The notes under the pieces were generated by a model. It did no database searches. It was not told where the DNA came from and saw only the letters and a program-made list of their open reading frames with translations. DNA of 64,000 bases, taken from Bedellia somnulentella (lineage: Eukaryota > Arthropoda > Insecta > Lepidoptera > Bedelliidae). Where the stretch lies: positions 12,322,567-12,386,566 of the forward strand of contig OY755170.1 in assembly GCA_963576735.1 (NCBI GenBank), given 5' to 3'. This document shows positions 45,868-57,364 of this stretch, one piece after another (the first letter of the stretch is position 1; each line of letters begins with the position of its first letter). The translations under genes were made by a program, and so were the position numbers.

Positions 45868-46108
45868 ATGAAAGTGACGGTGACGACACTTAACGATGAT
45901 ATATTTGTATTGGACGTTTCGGAAGAATTGGAGTTAGAAAACTTCAGAGCATTATGTGAAACCGAGTCTGGAGTGCCGGCGCGTGACATCGTGTTGAACT
46001 TGAACGGGCGGCCGCTGATGGAGCCGCAGAAGTCTCTGAAAACGCTGGGAGTCAACGAAGGCGATGTAATCGTCCTCATGTCCATGCCGGGCTCGGGCCG
46101 TGTTGCAG
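45868..46108 (+). CDS. Ddi1: Ddi1 exon 1 (ubiquitin-like domain)
   Basis: The ATG follows a long stop-containing leader. It encodes the Ubl through [19 protein letters not shown]. The donor is GTTGCAG|gttggt, phase 1. Reading on gives a stop within ten codons. Confidence 0.95.
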
Positions 46109-49100
46109 GTTGGTTGGTCATTCTTTAAATTCGCTGCCGCCGCTTGTCTTTAAGCTGCATAGTCATGCATTGTTCCAACCTACGCATTTTAGGAAAGTGC
46201 GCGTGCCGACTTGCACTGTCTATAAATAGAACTCCTTGTTGTCAACAAATTTGCATCCCAGCAAGTAACAATTGACATTCAATGACATTGCAAAAAATAA
46301 TGTCATTCCACTGTCATCAAATATCAACAATAACATGCCAAAAGAAATTTACAAAAAAATCAACATTATTATATTTTTATTTTAGATGCAGTTAGTGGGG
46401 TTGCATCTTTAGACTTCAGTGGAATACAAGTACCAGGAACAAGCAGAGGGATGGCTACTCCAGCATCACCCCCGGTTGAGGAAGATCCTCGGATTATTCG
46501 AGAGATGTTCCTGGCTAATCCTGATCAACTGGCACTCTTGAAACAGAACAACCCTAGACTTGCTGATGCATTACTAACTGGAAATCTAGGTATACTCATG
46601 CATTTGACAGAATGTGTGAAATTCATATACTTTTTTTCACTTGGTATTAACCCTCTCTAAAGGTGTTCCCTCACTGTCCATTGTCTCTGAGCATTACATT
46701 ACAATAACACCTCCCACACTGACAAGCATTTGCATGTTATTCATACAATCATTCATATATTTACAATATTGCAATGCAGTGAGTGAGCACCTTAAGGCAG
46801 TATAGCCAAATAGTGACCATCAGAATTTTAATCTTACCTACCTACAAATAGTAGTTAAATACAATGAATTTTTTATCATACTGCTGCCTTATAAAGGGTT
46901 AATAAGTCTAGATATCAAACTAAAAAAAATCTATTATCTTTGTATTGATACTATTATCCTTACATATTTCTTTTTAAACATGTTTCTTGTGCTCTTGTCA
47001 ACTAACTAGGAAGCCTTGGAAGTTGCAAATTCACATATATTGTGGTATCCATCTGGATTGATGATCCACCTTAGGGTGATATGCTCAAGTGAATTCTTCC
47101 AATATTTCTCTAAAAGACTATCCTGGCTAGTAGGCAAATTTAAAAATGTCATTGTAAACTTTATGTTTATACCACAGGTAACATCAGCAAAAAAATAATG
47201 AAACAAAAGTTGTTCAAAATTACTTGAATTATCCTTTTATAAAATAATCTAATCTAATATGCTATTTGTAGAAATTACTCTCTGTGTGGAAACAGCAAAG
47301 ATATACTGGCCAATACACCCTGCTGTGTACCAACTTATAATTTGCATTTATGCTTCACTGAAAAAAACATTAACATGCCGCAATGTAGGAAATATAAGTG
47401 AGACGCTGCTATGTGCGAGTGAGTCCGCAGTAGTGTGCCCTCTAACAGTACTCTTACATTACTCCCCTCCTAGTCAATAGATGCTATCAAAGCGAGGAGG
47501 TACCAATTACAAAGTTTAGTTTGATGGCGTGCCTGTAGATGCTCTGCTGAATGGGTGTGGTGAGGTAAGGTAGGAGTAGAAATTGAGTAGAGGATTGAGA
47601 AATGTAGTAGAAGGAAGTATGTGTTCTTATCGAGGGGTCATCACTGTGGAAACAGCAAAGATATACTGGTCAGTACACCCTGCTGTGTACCAACTTATAA
47701 TTTGTATTTGTGCTTAACTCAAAAAACATTAACATACCGTGATGTAGGAATATGAGTAAGATGCTGCTATGTGCTAGTAAGTCCAAGGCAGTGTGCGCTC
47801 TAACAGTACTCTCACATCTGTATCTATCTCTAAGCATAATGTGACTAGAAAGTTTCTTATTGAAAAGATATATATCTTATATCTTTTTGATAGATATGAT
47901 GTGGTATTATAATATTAACTATTAAATATATTGTTAGGTTAGTATCCTATTAAACAAGTTCTACTTAGTTATGGGTTAACTTGATCTGTGTATAAAATGT
48001 CCGTATATTAATTATTATTATTATTTGCTGCAATCATTTCTCTAACAAAAACATAAGGTTGTGTAAATAGCATATTAAGGTGCATGAGTATATATGCATT
48101 TCCCAAAAGAAATATATGATTATAATATTATACTTGAAACTAGCTGACCCGACAAACTTGTACTGTAAATTATTAATGAAAAAATAATTAAAAATATGAT
48201 ATTTATGTATATGATGACATTCACTTGATGAGTGTCATCAAGTTGTCATATTTAGCCAACCCACTAAAGGTCTCTGTCATGCAATGAGAAAAATGATGTT
48301 TATAATATAATCCTCACAAATTTTCCACTTTTCCTATAGCTGAAACGGAATCATTTGCGTTGGTCAAGCAGCTTTTGAATTTTCGCTTGGCAACACAATT
48401 AGCGATCCATTTTATTATATAGAAGAAGATATACTGCATATGATGTTATGTTTTATTTGCTGAAATCATTTCTAAAACAAAAACATCAGGTTGTATATAT
48501 GACATACTTTTTAAAGATGTTAGTGCCATGCAATATGCTCTTATAAGTTCTATTTGTATTTTTCTACCTATATTCATCAATAGGACAAAGAGGCAAGCCT
48601 ATTGCATGTGTTTTAGCGGTATTTAGGTGCATGTGGTAATAGTACATATGTATTTCATAAAAGAGACAAATTACATAAAGATAAGAGTTAAAATCCTTTT
48701 GAAATATATTATACATAACATATAGTCACGTGATCTTCAGAAGTATTAGTACCTCTGCCAACCCCTTCGGGGATATGCGGCGTGAACGCTTATGTTATAT
48801 GTTATGTTATACTCACGGCTATAAATCCCTAGAAGGGGTAGCCAGAGCTAAGGAATTAGAAATTCCTCAGCCACTTTTGGAAATGTGAGTGGGGAAAAGA
48901 TGGTAAAAGTAAAGGTTGTTGGTGATGGGTTTCCAACCGCATCGCCCAAAAATTCCTTAAAAGCCCCAATACCGTTAGTCGCCCATACGTACATCAATCG
49001 GTAAAAACGGGGTAGTGCTATTCTAAGCCGACACTACACGGCAAAAATTAATAAAATAAAAAAAAATATGTTGCTTGATAAATAGAAAGTCCTGTTTAAA

Positions 49101-51178
49101 TCACTTCAACTGTTTCAGAGGTTGTAAGATAATTTGTATATATTAATGCTGTATTTTTATTGGTAGCAATTGCAGTATGTAATAAAATACTTGTGGTTTG
49201 CCCCAGCTTCTCACCGGTAGTGCTATTTTCTTAAATATATAAGTGTCCAGTCACAGCTCGCCCTTTATAACGTAGTATGATTTTGCCTATCTTTCTGTTA
49301 ATTACTGAAATATTTATTATAACATTATATTTTTTTAGCTTGCTCATTAAAAGCAAACAAACACCCAAACAAATACTTCCGGTGTATTAAATATAGAATA
49401 TAGCTAAAAACTTTAAAAAGCATGTTTACATTTATGTTCTTAAATTCTTCCATTCTGTGCTTTGAGCGGTATGTTAAGCTATTGGTCCCAGGTACCACTA
49501 TCACAGTACTAAATCGAAACAAGTGGGACCAAATCTGCAAATCTATTAGCTACATTGACATATTAAAAGGTCTTATTACTTTGACAGATACTTTCGCGTC
49601 AGTACTGAGGGAACAGATTGCAGCTAGGACTGAGCGCCAGCAACAAAGAATAAGGTATGAAGTGGAATTTATCAGACTTTATAGTTATTTTACCATAAAC
49701 TACCCATAGTAACTACCTACCTATAGTTCAGATACATACATATACTCACAGCTATAAATCCCTAAAAGGGGTAGCCAGAGCTGAAGAATTAGAAATTCCT
49801 CAGCCACTTTTTTAATTTGCGTGGGGAAAAGATGGTAAAAGTAAAGGTTGTTGGTGATGGGTCTCCAACCGCATCGCCCAAAAATACCTTAAAAGCCCCA
49901 ATACCGTTAGTCGCCTCTTACGTACACCCACCGGAAGAAATGGGGTAGTGCTATTCTAAGCCGACACTACACAGCTACTCAGATAATTTGTATAATAAGA
50001 TGTAACTGTTCTTTTACCAGCTTTTCATGGAAACTCAATCTAAGAGCTTAGCTTAGGTGTCTGTATCTCTTGAACTCCTTTTACATTACTCAGTGAAAAA
50101 TATTTAACCATGATAGTTAAGAAATACACGTACTAAAGAACATTCTCAGATCTCATGATATACACAAAATAAACAAGGTCTTTCTACCGATATTTATTGG
50201 TCATAAAATAACTGACAATGTATTATTTCTAGAATGATGAACTCCGACCCATTCGACACTGAAGCTCAGCGATTGATTGCCGAGGAAATTCGCCAAAAAA
50301 ATATTGAAGCAAATATGGAAGCGGCTATGGAATATAACCCGGAGACGTTTGGAACTGTCGTGATGCTGTACATTAACTGCCATGTCAATGGATATCCAGT
50401 CAAAGCCTTCATCGACTCGGGGGCACAGACCACCATCATGTCGGCTGCCTGTGCCGAGCGCTGTAATATTATGCGCCTTGTGGACACCAGGTAGACTTCG
50501 CACTGGTAGTATTATTTTTTGCAATAGTTAAGGTTTCTCCAATCACTGCTCAAATCTTATGACATTTAGCGTGATGGTATTGGACCTAAATTTCTTCTGA
50601 AGGTAATAGGTTTCTAAAGATAAAAGATTTATTAAAATCGGTTAGGGGTTTCGGAGCTTGTAAAAACATACTAACAAAGGCACAAACCAACTTTTGCCTT
50701 TTATATTAAGTATTTATTTAGTGATTTAACATAGATATAAAATTTTATGTAAACTACGGCCCTTCTCTCATTACAATACGCATATTTAAGTAGTATCCTA
50801 CGCAAGCCTCTAAAACTGTATTCCACCAAGTATTATCAATTACATTTGCTTCTAGGCTCGTACATAACTAAAAAAATAGGTGAGTATTGAGAAAAGTAAT
50901 ATATAATATTTTTATGAACCATGTAATTCCTCAGTTTAAGAATTGACGAATAAAAGCTGAGGCCGGTACATTTTGATACTATCTTTGGGTAATGATGCGC
51001 CCTCGTTCACCTTTTATTTAACGGCTCTACTCATGCAGAACATACAATATGTCATTGTGTAATAGACATAGAGCATCATTCATGCGTAGATTACAGTTGC
51101 GCTTTATTCAAACAATATCCCATTTCTAATCAGTTAATGGTACATGTAGGGAACATGGTTAAAATTGGCTTGTGTCGG

Positions 51179-51210
<32 letters not shown>

Positions 51211-54200
51211 GTGACGCATTGTGTCTTAGTCTCCAGCATAAGGTAGACATCTTGATCTTAAATGCAATGGACATCCAGTTATCGCTTTCATCGCGACTGA
51301 AAACCGTGCCATAAATACACAGTATTGTGTTGTATTAATAGGTTGTTTTCGACCGACTACAGAAAATGAGATTCTCAATTCGATTGCACGGCTTTGTGTA
51401 TGTATTTTACACAGTTGCTCCTTTATTATGCTATGGATTTCTAGAGTTGTTTTTCTGTTCTATTGGATATGCTCCCAAGGGGTCCCATTTATTTTTTTAT
51501 AGGGTATGGTTGGTTAAAAATATTACAATAATAACCAAATCCATATGTAGACTACATTGTTGTTTATCGAATTTTGTATGAAAATTTGGGATTTGATCAA
51601 AGTAGTGTTAATAATTTATTCCATAATTACTCACCCCTTATCAAGTTTAGTGTGATTTATAACCTATAGTGCTCCTGAATAGTGTTACTTTCTGTTTGTG
51701 AAAGAATTTTAATGTGCAGTTCAGTACATGTTCAGTATTTCCCTATATTTGCTCTTACAAACAATGCAAGTTACAAACTTTGCCTCTATACATAGATAGA
51801 CAAGAAATAAAATATTCGTAAATGATTCAGTTTATTTTCACTGACTTAGCGAAGCAAATGCACGGCCAACAAATGTCGGAACATTGAATCAACCAATCAG
51901 GGTGTAGGGACAACTTATTTTGACAATTGGTTTTTAGCGGAACTGAACTGAACTGCAGTTTCTGCAAATAACAGTATAACATATTTCCTATATCTATGCT
52001 ACAGGTGGGCTGGTATCGCCAAGGGTGTGGGCGTCCAACGTATAATTGGTCGCATTCACATGGTGCAGATCAGGATCGAGCGGGACTTCCTCACCACCTC
52101 CTTCTCGGTGCTGGAAGAACAACCCATGGACATGTTGCTCGGCTTGGATATGCTGAAAAGACATCAGGTTATAATCACGATACTTATAGTCATATAAAAA
52201 AGGATATCTGGGATTCAAAGTTAGATCGTCCTCAGCCAAATTTCAAAGTTTTAGAAGTAGTTATTAGGTCCTCCAGCCACATCGTCCAACAATCACTTAA
52301 AAATCCTCGCAGCCTAGTATTAAATCCGCGGAAAGAAACGTCTTTCTCATCGGATAATAATATTTAATAAATTAATAACTTAAGAAGTAGGTTCAACCTG
52401 ATATTTCTATTGATATATCTTTTTTAATTAAAATGTTACCTAGTAGCAAACAGCTATGAAGCGACTTTTTTTCTCATTATGTCTATTCTTATTCAGAAGA
52501 GAATTTAGCGTTTCCAATTCAATACACGCCCGCCCACTTCCTAGATCTATAAACGCTTCCTTTATACATACAAGCGTCTAATACTCAGCAAATCTTTGCA
52601 GTGCAACATTGACTTGAAACGGAGCGTTCTTCGCATCGGAACTACTGGCACAGAAACCCCTTTTCTGCCCGAAGCCGAATTGCCCGAGTGTGCCCGACTC
52701 TCAGGCACGTCCGAAGACGAATTGCTGGAGAGATCAGTTCGGGAACACGAACAACGCCAAGTTAACGACGCTTTGGAAGCTTCCAGAAGAGGTGCGCGCG
52801 ATAGAAGACGCTAAATAAAACTGCCCTTTTTATATAATTAAACATCCTAACAACACGCACCAATAAATAATTAAGAACATTCTAACTGTTTCATATTTAA
52901 GGTGTCAGGTTTATCTTTCTAGCAAATTACGCGCAGCAATATGGTATGTTTCTGATGGTCCCCATCATTTAGTCGGAATTTTTGAGTCATTAGTAATTAT
53001 AGTCTCATTGGTTTGCTCGTTCATTACCCAGCAATAGTGTACATTTATTCGATTAGAGTTAGATATTTAGACTAAAACAAGTCAGTAACTACTTAGTTTA
53101 TCCGGTCTGTAATTAGGATTTATACCGGTTAAATAGTTTTGTTCATATTCTAATCAGATAAAAATAATAAGTAGCATAAAACAAAGTCAGCTGACTTGTA
53201 GTTAGGCATCCTCATAGTAGTATTGTTAACAAAAAAGTAAGAAAGTAAATTTGTCGTACATATACATATTGTTATAAGTTGTTAATTTATTTTCAATTGA
53301 CTATGTGTAATGTGTGTTCAGATAAGGCAGCCAGTGGAGAGTCATCTCTGTCAGTTCCTGCAAGCACAATGATAGATGCTTCGGTACCGACAGCAACGGC
53401 ATCTACATTACCCACCCAGAGACTCGGTAATTATGATATATCCAGAGTAATACAATACGGATATCAATTATACCTTCTAACCATGAGCTTATATACTTAC
53501 TCTCGCCCGTTGTTCCCATTGGGGTAGGCAGAGACTATCAATCGCCACATTATACGACCCTGAAAAATCTCTCTTGCTTCTGTCACATTCAAAATTCTTC
53601 ACATACATGCTCGTTTATTCTTTTCACTTGGGCTCTTTGTATATACGTTTTCAATTTGGTTCACATACCTTTTAGGACAGTTCTCTACTAAGAACACCAT
53701 ACACATTGTCTCTATATATCTCTTTCGCCACTTTACTTATCTATCCTCTCTATCGTGCACACTACGTCATCTTACACACCTAGCGAATCAAAAAATGTTT
53801 CACCCTGTCACATAATTAATGAGAGGTATGCTCAAGCGCGGCTCCAGCCATATGGGCAAGATGGGCATGCCCACAACCCTAATCACCCTACGACCTTACA
53901 CTTTTATGTTCTGCTAACAGCATGATGATACTAACACTATGGGCAAGGGATTTTAGGTGCCTATGTCCACAACCTTTGTTGAGGGCTGGATACGCTCCTG
54001 GGTATGCTTAAAAGCAGCAATAACAATCAGTTCAGCTAACATTATGTAGTGGCATAGGTCTTTCCCAAATATAACATAACTAGTTTCGCACCTTACTTGG
54101 GGATTATATTATAAAATAACGCACTTATGTGTTATTGAGCCGATTCGGCTAAAAACATTTGAAATAGGTTGTAGCTCTTTTAGTTCCTCTTTCTAAATTA

Positions 54201-56155
54201 AAATTTGAAGAAAAAAGTAAGGTGAAGTTAGGAAAATTAAATGATAATTTTAGGTTAGCTAACTATGTGTTATGAAATAACAATAAATTTATTTAAAATC
54301 CACAGTATTGATGAGTGTTTTACAAACATATCTTCGGAATATATTGCACTCATGAACGAGCAATTAGGTACAATAAAGTTAGATAAAAGGTAAAGTATTT
54401 ATATTATTCGATAAGATATTTTTTTAGAACCTAAGTTATGGAGAAATATTCGAAAACAAAACACATAATACATACTTTCGTATACGTATCATATTGACGT
54501 CAGTAGCCTAATGTTAAATTCGTAGTACTCAGGAGTACTTGATAATAAATAAAAAATTCTATTTTTGAATAATAAATAATAACATACATGAATACTAACT
54601 AACCTACTTTTATGTTTCACCTCCATAAAACTCGAGCACATCAATTAATATTACAATAAACTGTGTTGTAATTTACTTAAATTTACATACATATACTCAC
54701 GCCGTTAATTCCCATTGAGGTAGGCAGAGACTATTGATCGCCACTTCGTACGATCCTGGCAAACCTCTCTAGCTTCGTCTACATCCATCAATATTTTCAT
54801 TCCATTACTTAAATTGATTAGTTACTATATAAAATGATTCACAAAGGCCTGTAATTTGTGAAAAAAATATAGTTGGTTCCGAAATAAACCATTATTCCAA
54901 AAACTTTACTAATTAAAACTGGCTACAAGAATTTTAAAGTACTCTTAGCTTATACGGTTTTTACATAATTGAGTAGTAGTAATTGAGAAAAAATTACATT
55001 TCTTTGTTCTTCAATACTTTACGGGTACGAAAGGATATGAAAAAAAAGAATAAAAAGACAGAATTTTATTTGTTGCTGACTAACAAAAAAATACACAAAA
55101 CATATACAGAAATTACAAAAAAGTACAAAATTGATTTAAAAAAAAAAAAAAAACAAACAAAAATTGATTTTCTTTTCATGTCATGGCTTACGTCAGCAAC
55201 AAAAGAGCACCTGACTCAGCATTTTGCATGAGACACACACCACATCATTTCTAATAAAATTCAAAATGTTTATGTCTGCATGAACTGAACTAAAGCTGTG
55301 ACACTTTGACCTGTGATAAAATTTTACTAACAACGCGTTTAATACGTTCCCAGTGCACAATAAGGACATGCTAGGCAAGCCCATCGAGTACGTGTACCAT
55401 ATCTGGTGCATGTGTAAACCCAATGGCTTCTAACTTTGCTAGACTTGTGGTTATGTCCGGTATAGTAAGTAGTAAGGGGACTTGTGAGTATGGTATCTAG
55501 GTATGCTTTTAAAAAACATTACAAAAACACAAAAACTGTTGCAGTAATCAAAGCTGAAAGTTCAATTTTAGTTCAATACATGTTATTATTATTTTAATTC
55601 ATGAAGTTTTAGTTTGACGACGTCCGTGGCCGAGTGGATAGGTGCTCTTCTCCGTCCGGAGGTTACGGGTTCGATTCCGCTGAGAGCAACATTTAGAGAT
55701 GAGCATAAATGATTGTTTCTTAGTCTTGGTTGTTATTTATATATGTAAAGTGTACTATTAAATATATCGCTGAGTTAGTAACCCATAAAACAACTACTAC
55801 TTAGTTTGGAACTAACTTGATCTGTGCATAATATGTCTGTATATTCATTGTAATTATTTATTTCTTATATTCGCGTAGAATCTTTGTCGATGCACGCTCA
55901 TTTTAGTGTTAATGTATTCATAATTTGTTTTTATTGGTGTATTTACTTTTGTTATTCCTATTTTAGTTTGAATGAATTTAATTTTATTTTGTTGTTATCA
56001 GTGGATATATGTTGTCTTTCCTAATTAAATAAATAAATCACGATGGGTTATATATCTGTATATTTACAGATCCTCGCACGGTAGTGTCTGCTGGAGACAG
56101 ATTTGGTGAGACTGATGTGAAGGAGCTCGTAGCGCTAGGATTCACAAGGGAACAG
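45868..56155 (+). CDS. Ddi1: Ddi1 (rings lost) ubiquitin shuttle and aspartyl protease, 3' end missing
   Basis: Eight phase-compatible exons give 438 codons: 45868-46108, 46386-46589, 49588-49654, 50233-50490, 52005-52167, 52602-52791, 53322-53426, 56070-56155. The N-terminal ubiquitin-like fold starts [21 protein letters not shown] linker follows, then the retroviral-protease-like domain with the active-site [12 protein letters not shown] (Asp about residue 232), WAGIAKGVG and [11 protein letters not shown], matching the DDI1/DDI2 family closely. The last exon opens a UBA domain ([15 protein letters not shown]), which needs about 20-25 more residues. Family role: proteasome shuttle and processing of ubiquitylated substrates such as Nrf1-type factors, in cytosol and nucleus. 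Confidence 0.96.
46386..46589 (+). CDS. Ddi1: Ddi1 exon 2
   Basis: Acceptor ttttag|ATGCAG, donor ATCTAG|gtatac. It encodes [13 protein letters not shown] and then [20 protein letters not shown], the conserved helical linker. Confidence 0.95.
47264..47820. repeat. Direct duplication of ~200 bp
   Basis: GTGGAAACAGCAAAGATATA and CACCCTGCTGTGTACCAACT occur in both halves (47286 and 47647 onward) with about 10-15% differences. The intervening about 170 bp are unique. Family unknown. Confidence 0.75.
47885..48015 (+). repeat. SINE family B, 3' part
   Basis: TATATTGTTAGGTTAGTATC and AACTTGATCTGTGTATAAAA; head missing. Confidence 0.55.
48138..48440 (+). repeat. Second copy of the AACTAGCTGACCC repeat
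   Basis: Shares AACTAGCTGACCCGACAAAC and GGTCTCTGTCATGCAATGAG with 13190-13685, and ends TTTATTATATAGAAGAAG. Confidence 0.55.
48724..49043. mobile_element. SINE-A 3' end abutting a full ~260 bp repeat
   Basis: 48724-48810 is plus-strand SINE-A ending GTGAACGCTTATGTTATATG. 48811-49043 is a minus-strand copy of the other repeat. They join at their 3' tails, suggesting one inserted into the other's tail. Confidence 0.8.
49588..49654 (+). CDS. Ddi1: Ddi1 exon 3
   Basis: Acceptor actttgacag|ATACT, donor AATAAG|gtatga, 67 nt. It encodes [20 protein letters not shown]. It follows a 3 kb intron filled with repeats. Confidence 0.92.
49733..49976 (-). mobile_element. ~260 bp SINE-like repeat, full length
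   Basis: It runs from (ATAC)n and TCACAGCTATAAATCCC to AAGCCGACACTACACAGC, about 80 bp after Ddi1 exon 3. Confidence 0.85.
50233..50490 (+). CDS. Ddi1: Ddi1 exon 4 (protease core, DSGA motif)
   Basis: Acceptor tatttctag|AATGATG, donor GACACCAG|gtagac. It carries [20 protein letters not shown] and the catalytic [20 protein letters not shown]. The Asp-Ser-Gly-Ala motif is intact. Confidence 0.96.
50491..52004. other. Ddi1 intron 4 with RTE-like repeat and (TA)n
   Basis: A repeat related to 44170 begins at the splice donor itself (GTAGACTTCGCACTGGTAG) and runs to about 50720. A (TA)n microsatellite is at 51179-51206. The rest is AT-rich. Confidence 0.6.
52005..52167 (+). CDS. Ddi1: Ddi1 exon 5 (protease C-half)
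   Basis: Acceptor atgctacag|GTGGGC, donor CATCAG|gttata, phase 0 out. It encodes [19 protein letters not shown] and [18 protein letters not shown]. Confidence 0.95.
52168..52601. other. Ddi1 intron 5, nothing recognised
   Basis: A possible trace of the ~260 bp repeat (TCCAGCCACATCGTCCAACA at 52272). Otherwise plain. Confidence 0.4.
52602..52791 (+). CDS. Ddi1: Ddi1 exon 6
   Basis: Acceptor atctttgcag|TGCAAC, donor AGAAGAG|gtgcgc. It encodes [20 protein letters not shown] and [13 protein letters not shown], then an acidic/basic helix. Confidence 0.94.
52792..53321. other. Ddi1 intron 6, nothing recognised
   Basis: AT-rich, with no repeat or coding signature noted. Confidence 0.5.
53322..53426 (+). 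CDS. Ddi1: Ddi1 exon 7 (Ser/Thr-rich linker)
   Basis: Two acceptors, tgttcag|ATAAGGCAG and AAGGCAG|CCAGTGG, lie 9 nt apart and both keep the frame, so DKA may be optional. It encodes [13 protein letters not shown] and ends CTCG|gtaatt. Composition is low-complexity, so this exon rests mainly on splice sites and phase. Confidence 0.75.
53495..54805 (-). mobile_element. Two minus-strand LINE 3' ends
   Basis: At 53495-53660 and 54688-54805: ACTCACGCCGTTAATTCCCA or its variant, then GGTAGGCAGAGACTAT and GATCGCCAC, the reverse of the 3120/21925 LINE 3' end. Both lie in Ddi1 intron 7. The DNA between them shows nothing else. Confidence 0.7.
54806..55617. other. A-rich intron DNA, no element recognised
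   Basis: Strong A-runs around 55030-55160 (AAAAAAAAAAAAAA near 55138). No gene. Confidence 0.5.
55618..55860 (+). mobile_element. SINE family B, full length
   Basis: Head ACGTCCGTGGCCGAGTGGAT (A-box), GGTTCGATTCCGCTGAG (B-box). The body is TTAGTCTTGGTTGTTATTTA and AACTTGATCTGTGCATAATA. Confidence 0.85.
56070..56155 (+). CDS. Ddi1: Ddi1 exon 8 (start of UBA domain)
   Basis: Acceptor tatttacag|ATCCTCG, donor GGAACAG|gtaaac, ending phase 0. It encodes [20 protein letters not shown] and VALGFTREQ, a UBA helix 1 with its MGF/LGF-type loop. The remaining UBA helices are not found before 64000. Confidence 0.9.
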
Positions 56156-56169
56156 GTAAACCTCAATAC

Positions 56170-56410
56170 ATAGATACATTAATCACGGCTATAAATCCCT
56201 AGAAGGGGTAGCCAGAGCTTCAGAATAAGAATTTCCTCAGCCACTTTTGAAAGTTGAGGGGAAAACGATTGTAAAATAATAATTCTTGGGATGGGTCTCA
56301 AACCACATCGCCCAAAAATCCGTTTAAAAGACCCAATACCCTTAGTCGCCTCATAAGATCATCAATGGAAAAAATGGTGTAGTGCTACTCTAAGCCGACA
56401 GTACACAGCT
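56170..56410 (-). mobile_element. ~260 bp SINE-like repeat, full length
   Basis: ATCACGGCTATAAATCCCTA through to TAAGCCGACAGTACACAGC, immediately after Ddi1 exon 8. Confidence 0.85.
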
Positions 56411-56419
56411 AAAACTTCT

Positions 56420-56713
56420 CACAGCCCATATATCCTCAGCAAGGGGCTCGAGCCTACCCTATATAAGGCGATTTGGCCTTAGTCCACCACGCTGGCCAAG
56501 CGCGCATTGGCAGACAAACGACTACCGTAATAGTAGCCGGGACCGGCTTAACGTGCATCTTATTTTCGGATTATCAGGTGATCCAAGCCTGCAATATCCT
56601 CCCAGACTGGGCCAAATCTTACAAATTAAATTTGTAAGGTTACCACCCCCCGGAAATCGAACCCGAGACCTCCGTACTTGAAACCGCGCTTAACCGCGAG
56701 ACCACGGAGGCAG
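56420..56713 (-). mobile_element. tRNA-derived SINE (family E), full length
   Basis: On the minus strand: GTGGTCTCGCGGTTAAGCGC (A-box), GGTCTCGGGTTCGATTTCCG (B-box), then GGTTACC and a body ending GGATATATGGGC. It abuts the previous repeat. Confidence 0.85.
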
Positions 56714-56796
56714 CTAAACCTCAATACGTTTAATTAATCTTATAATATTTTCCTATAAATGGTAAGAATTTATAAAATATTATTATTTTACTTGGA

Positions 56797-57028
56797 TAGC
56801 TATGTAGTCTGGCTTAGAATAGGGCTAACCCATTTCTTCCTGTGAGTGTCGTACGAGGGGACTAAGGGTATTGAGGTTATAAAGTGATTGGGTGATTTGA
56901 TTGGTGGCTTATTACCAACTATCATTTACTTAACCGTCTTCTTCACATTCAATATTCATAAGAGGCTAGGAATTTATATTTCTGATGTTCTAGTACCCCT
57001 TTTTAGGATTTATAGTCGTGAGTATATG
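56797..57028 (+). mobile_element. ~260 bp SINE-like repeat, diverged
   Basis: TAGCTATGTAGTCTGGCTTA to TTTATAGTCGTGAGTATATG, with more changes than the other copies. Confidence 0.75.
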
Positions 57029-57318
57029 CTCACTTTAATTTCTTACGTATGTTAAATGAATAATTCTCATTATTGTTATTTTGACAAACGTTTCACAATA
57101 AATAAAAGTTATATTATGCGTGTGTCAAGTGAAAATATATTGTTGTGTCTGTTCTGTAATGAATTCTTCATTTCATTTAAATACTTACGTTAAATATTTT
57201 TTTAATCTAGTTACATCCTATTAAAATATTGTAAATGTGAAAGTTTAGATGTTTGTGTTTTTGAGGTGAAAAGGCTTCTCAATCACAGAATGTATTTAAC
57301 AATCTCTAGCAATCAGTT

Positions 57319-57364
57319 TATCTAGCAATCTTTGTTAAATGAATTTAACAAAGATTGCTAGATA
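57319..57364. repeat. Perfect 21 bp-arm palindrome
   Basis: TATCTAGCAATCTTTGTTAAA and its exact inverse are separated by TGAA (57340-57343). It could form a hairpin or cruciform. Confidence 0.85.

Larger units (their letters stand above)
46590..49587. other. Ddi1 intron 2, repeat-filled
   Basis: Contains a roughly 200 bp direct duplication (47264-47470 and 47646-47820), SINE-B, the AACTAGCTGACCC repeat (48138-48440), SINE-A and the ~260 bp repeat. No coding sequence. Confidence 0.7.

Noticed and set aside
50390..50460. Retroviral or LTR-retrotransposon protease
   Set aside because: The DSGA motif lies in a spliced exon with DDI1-specific flanks and no reverse transcriptase or LTRs nearby; it is host Ddi1.
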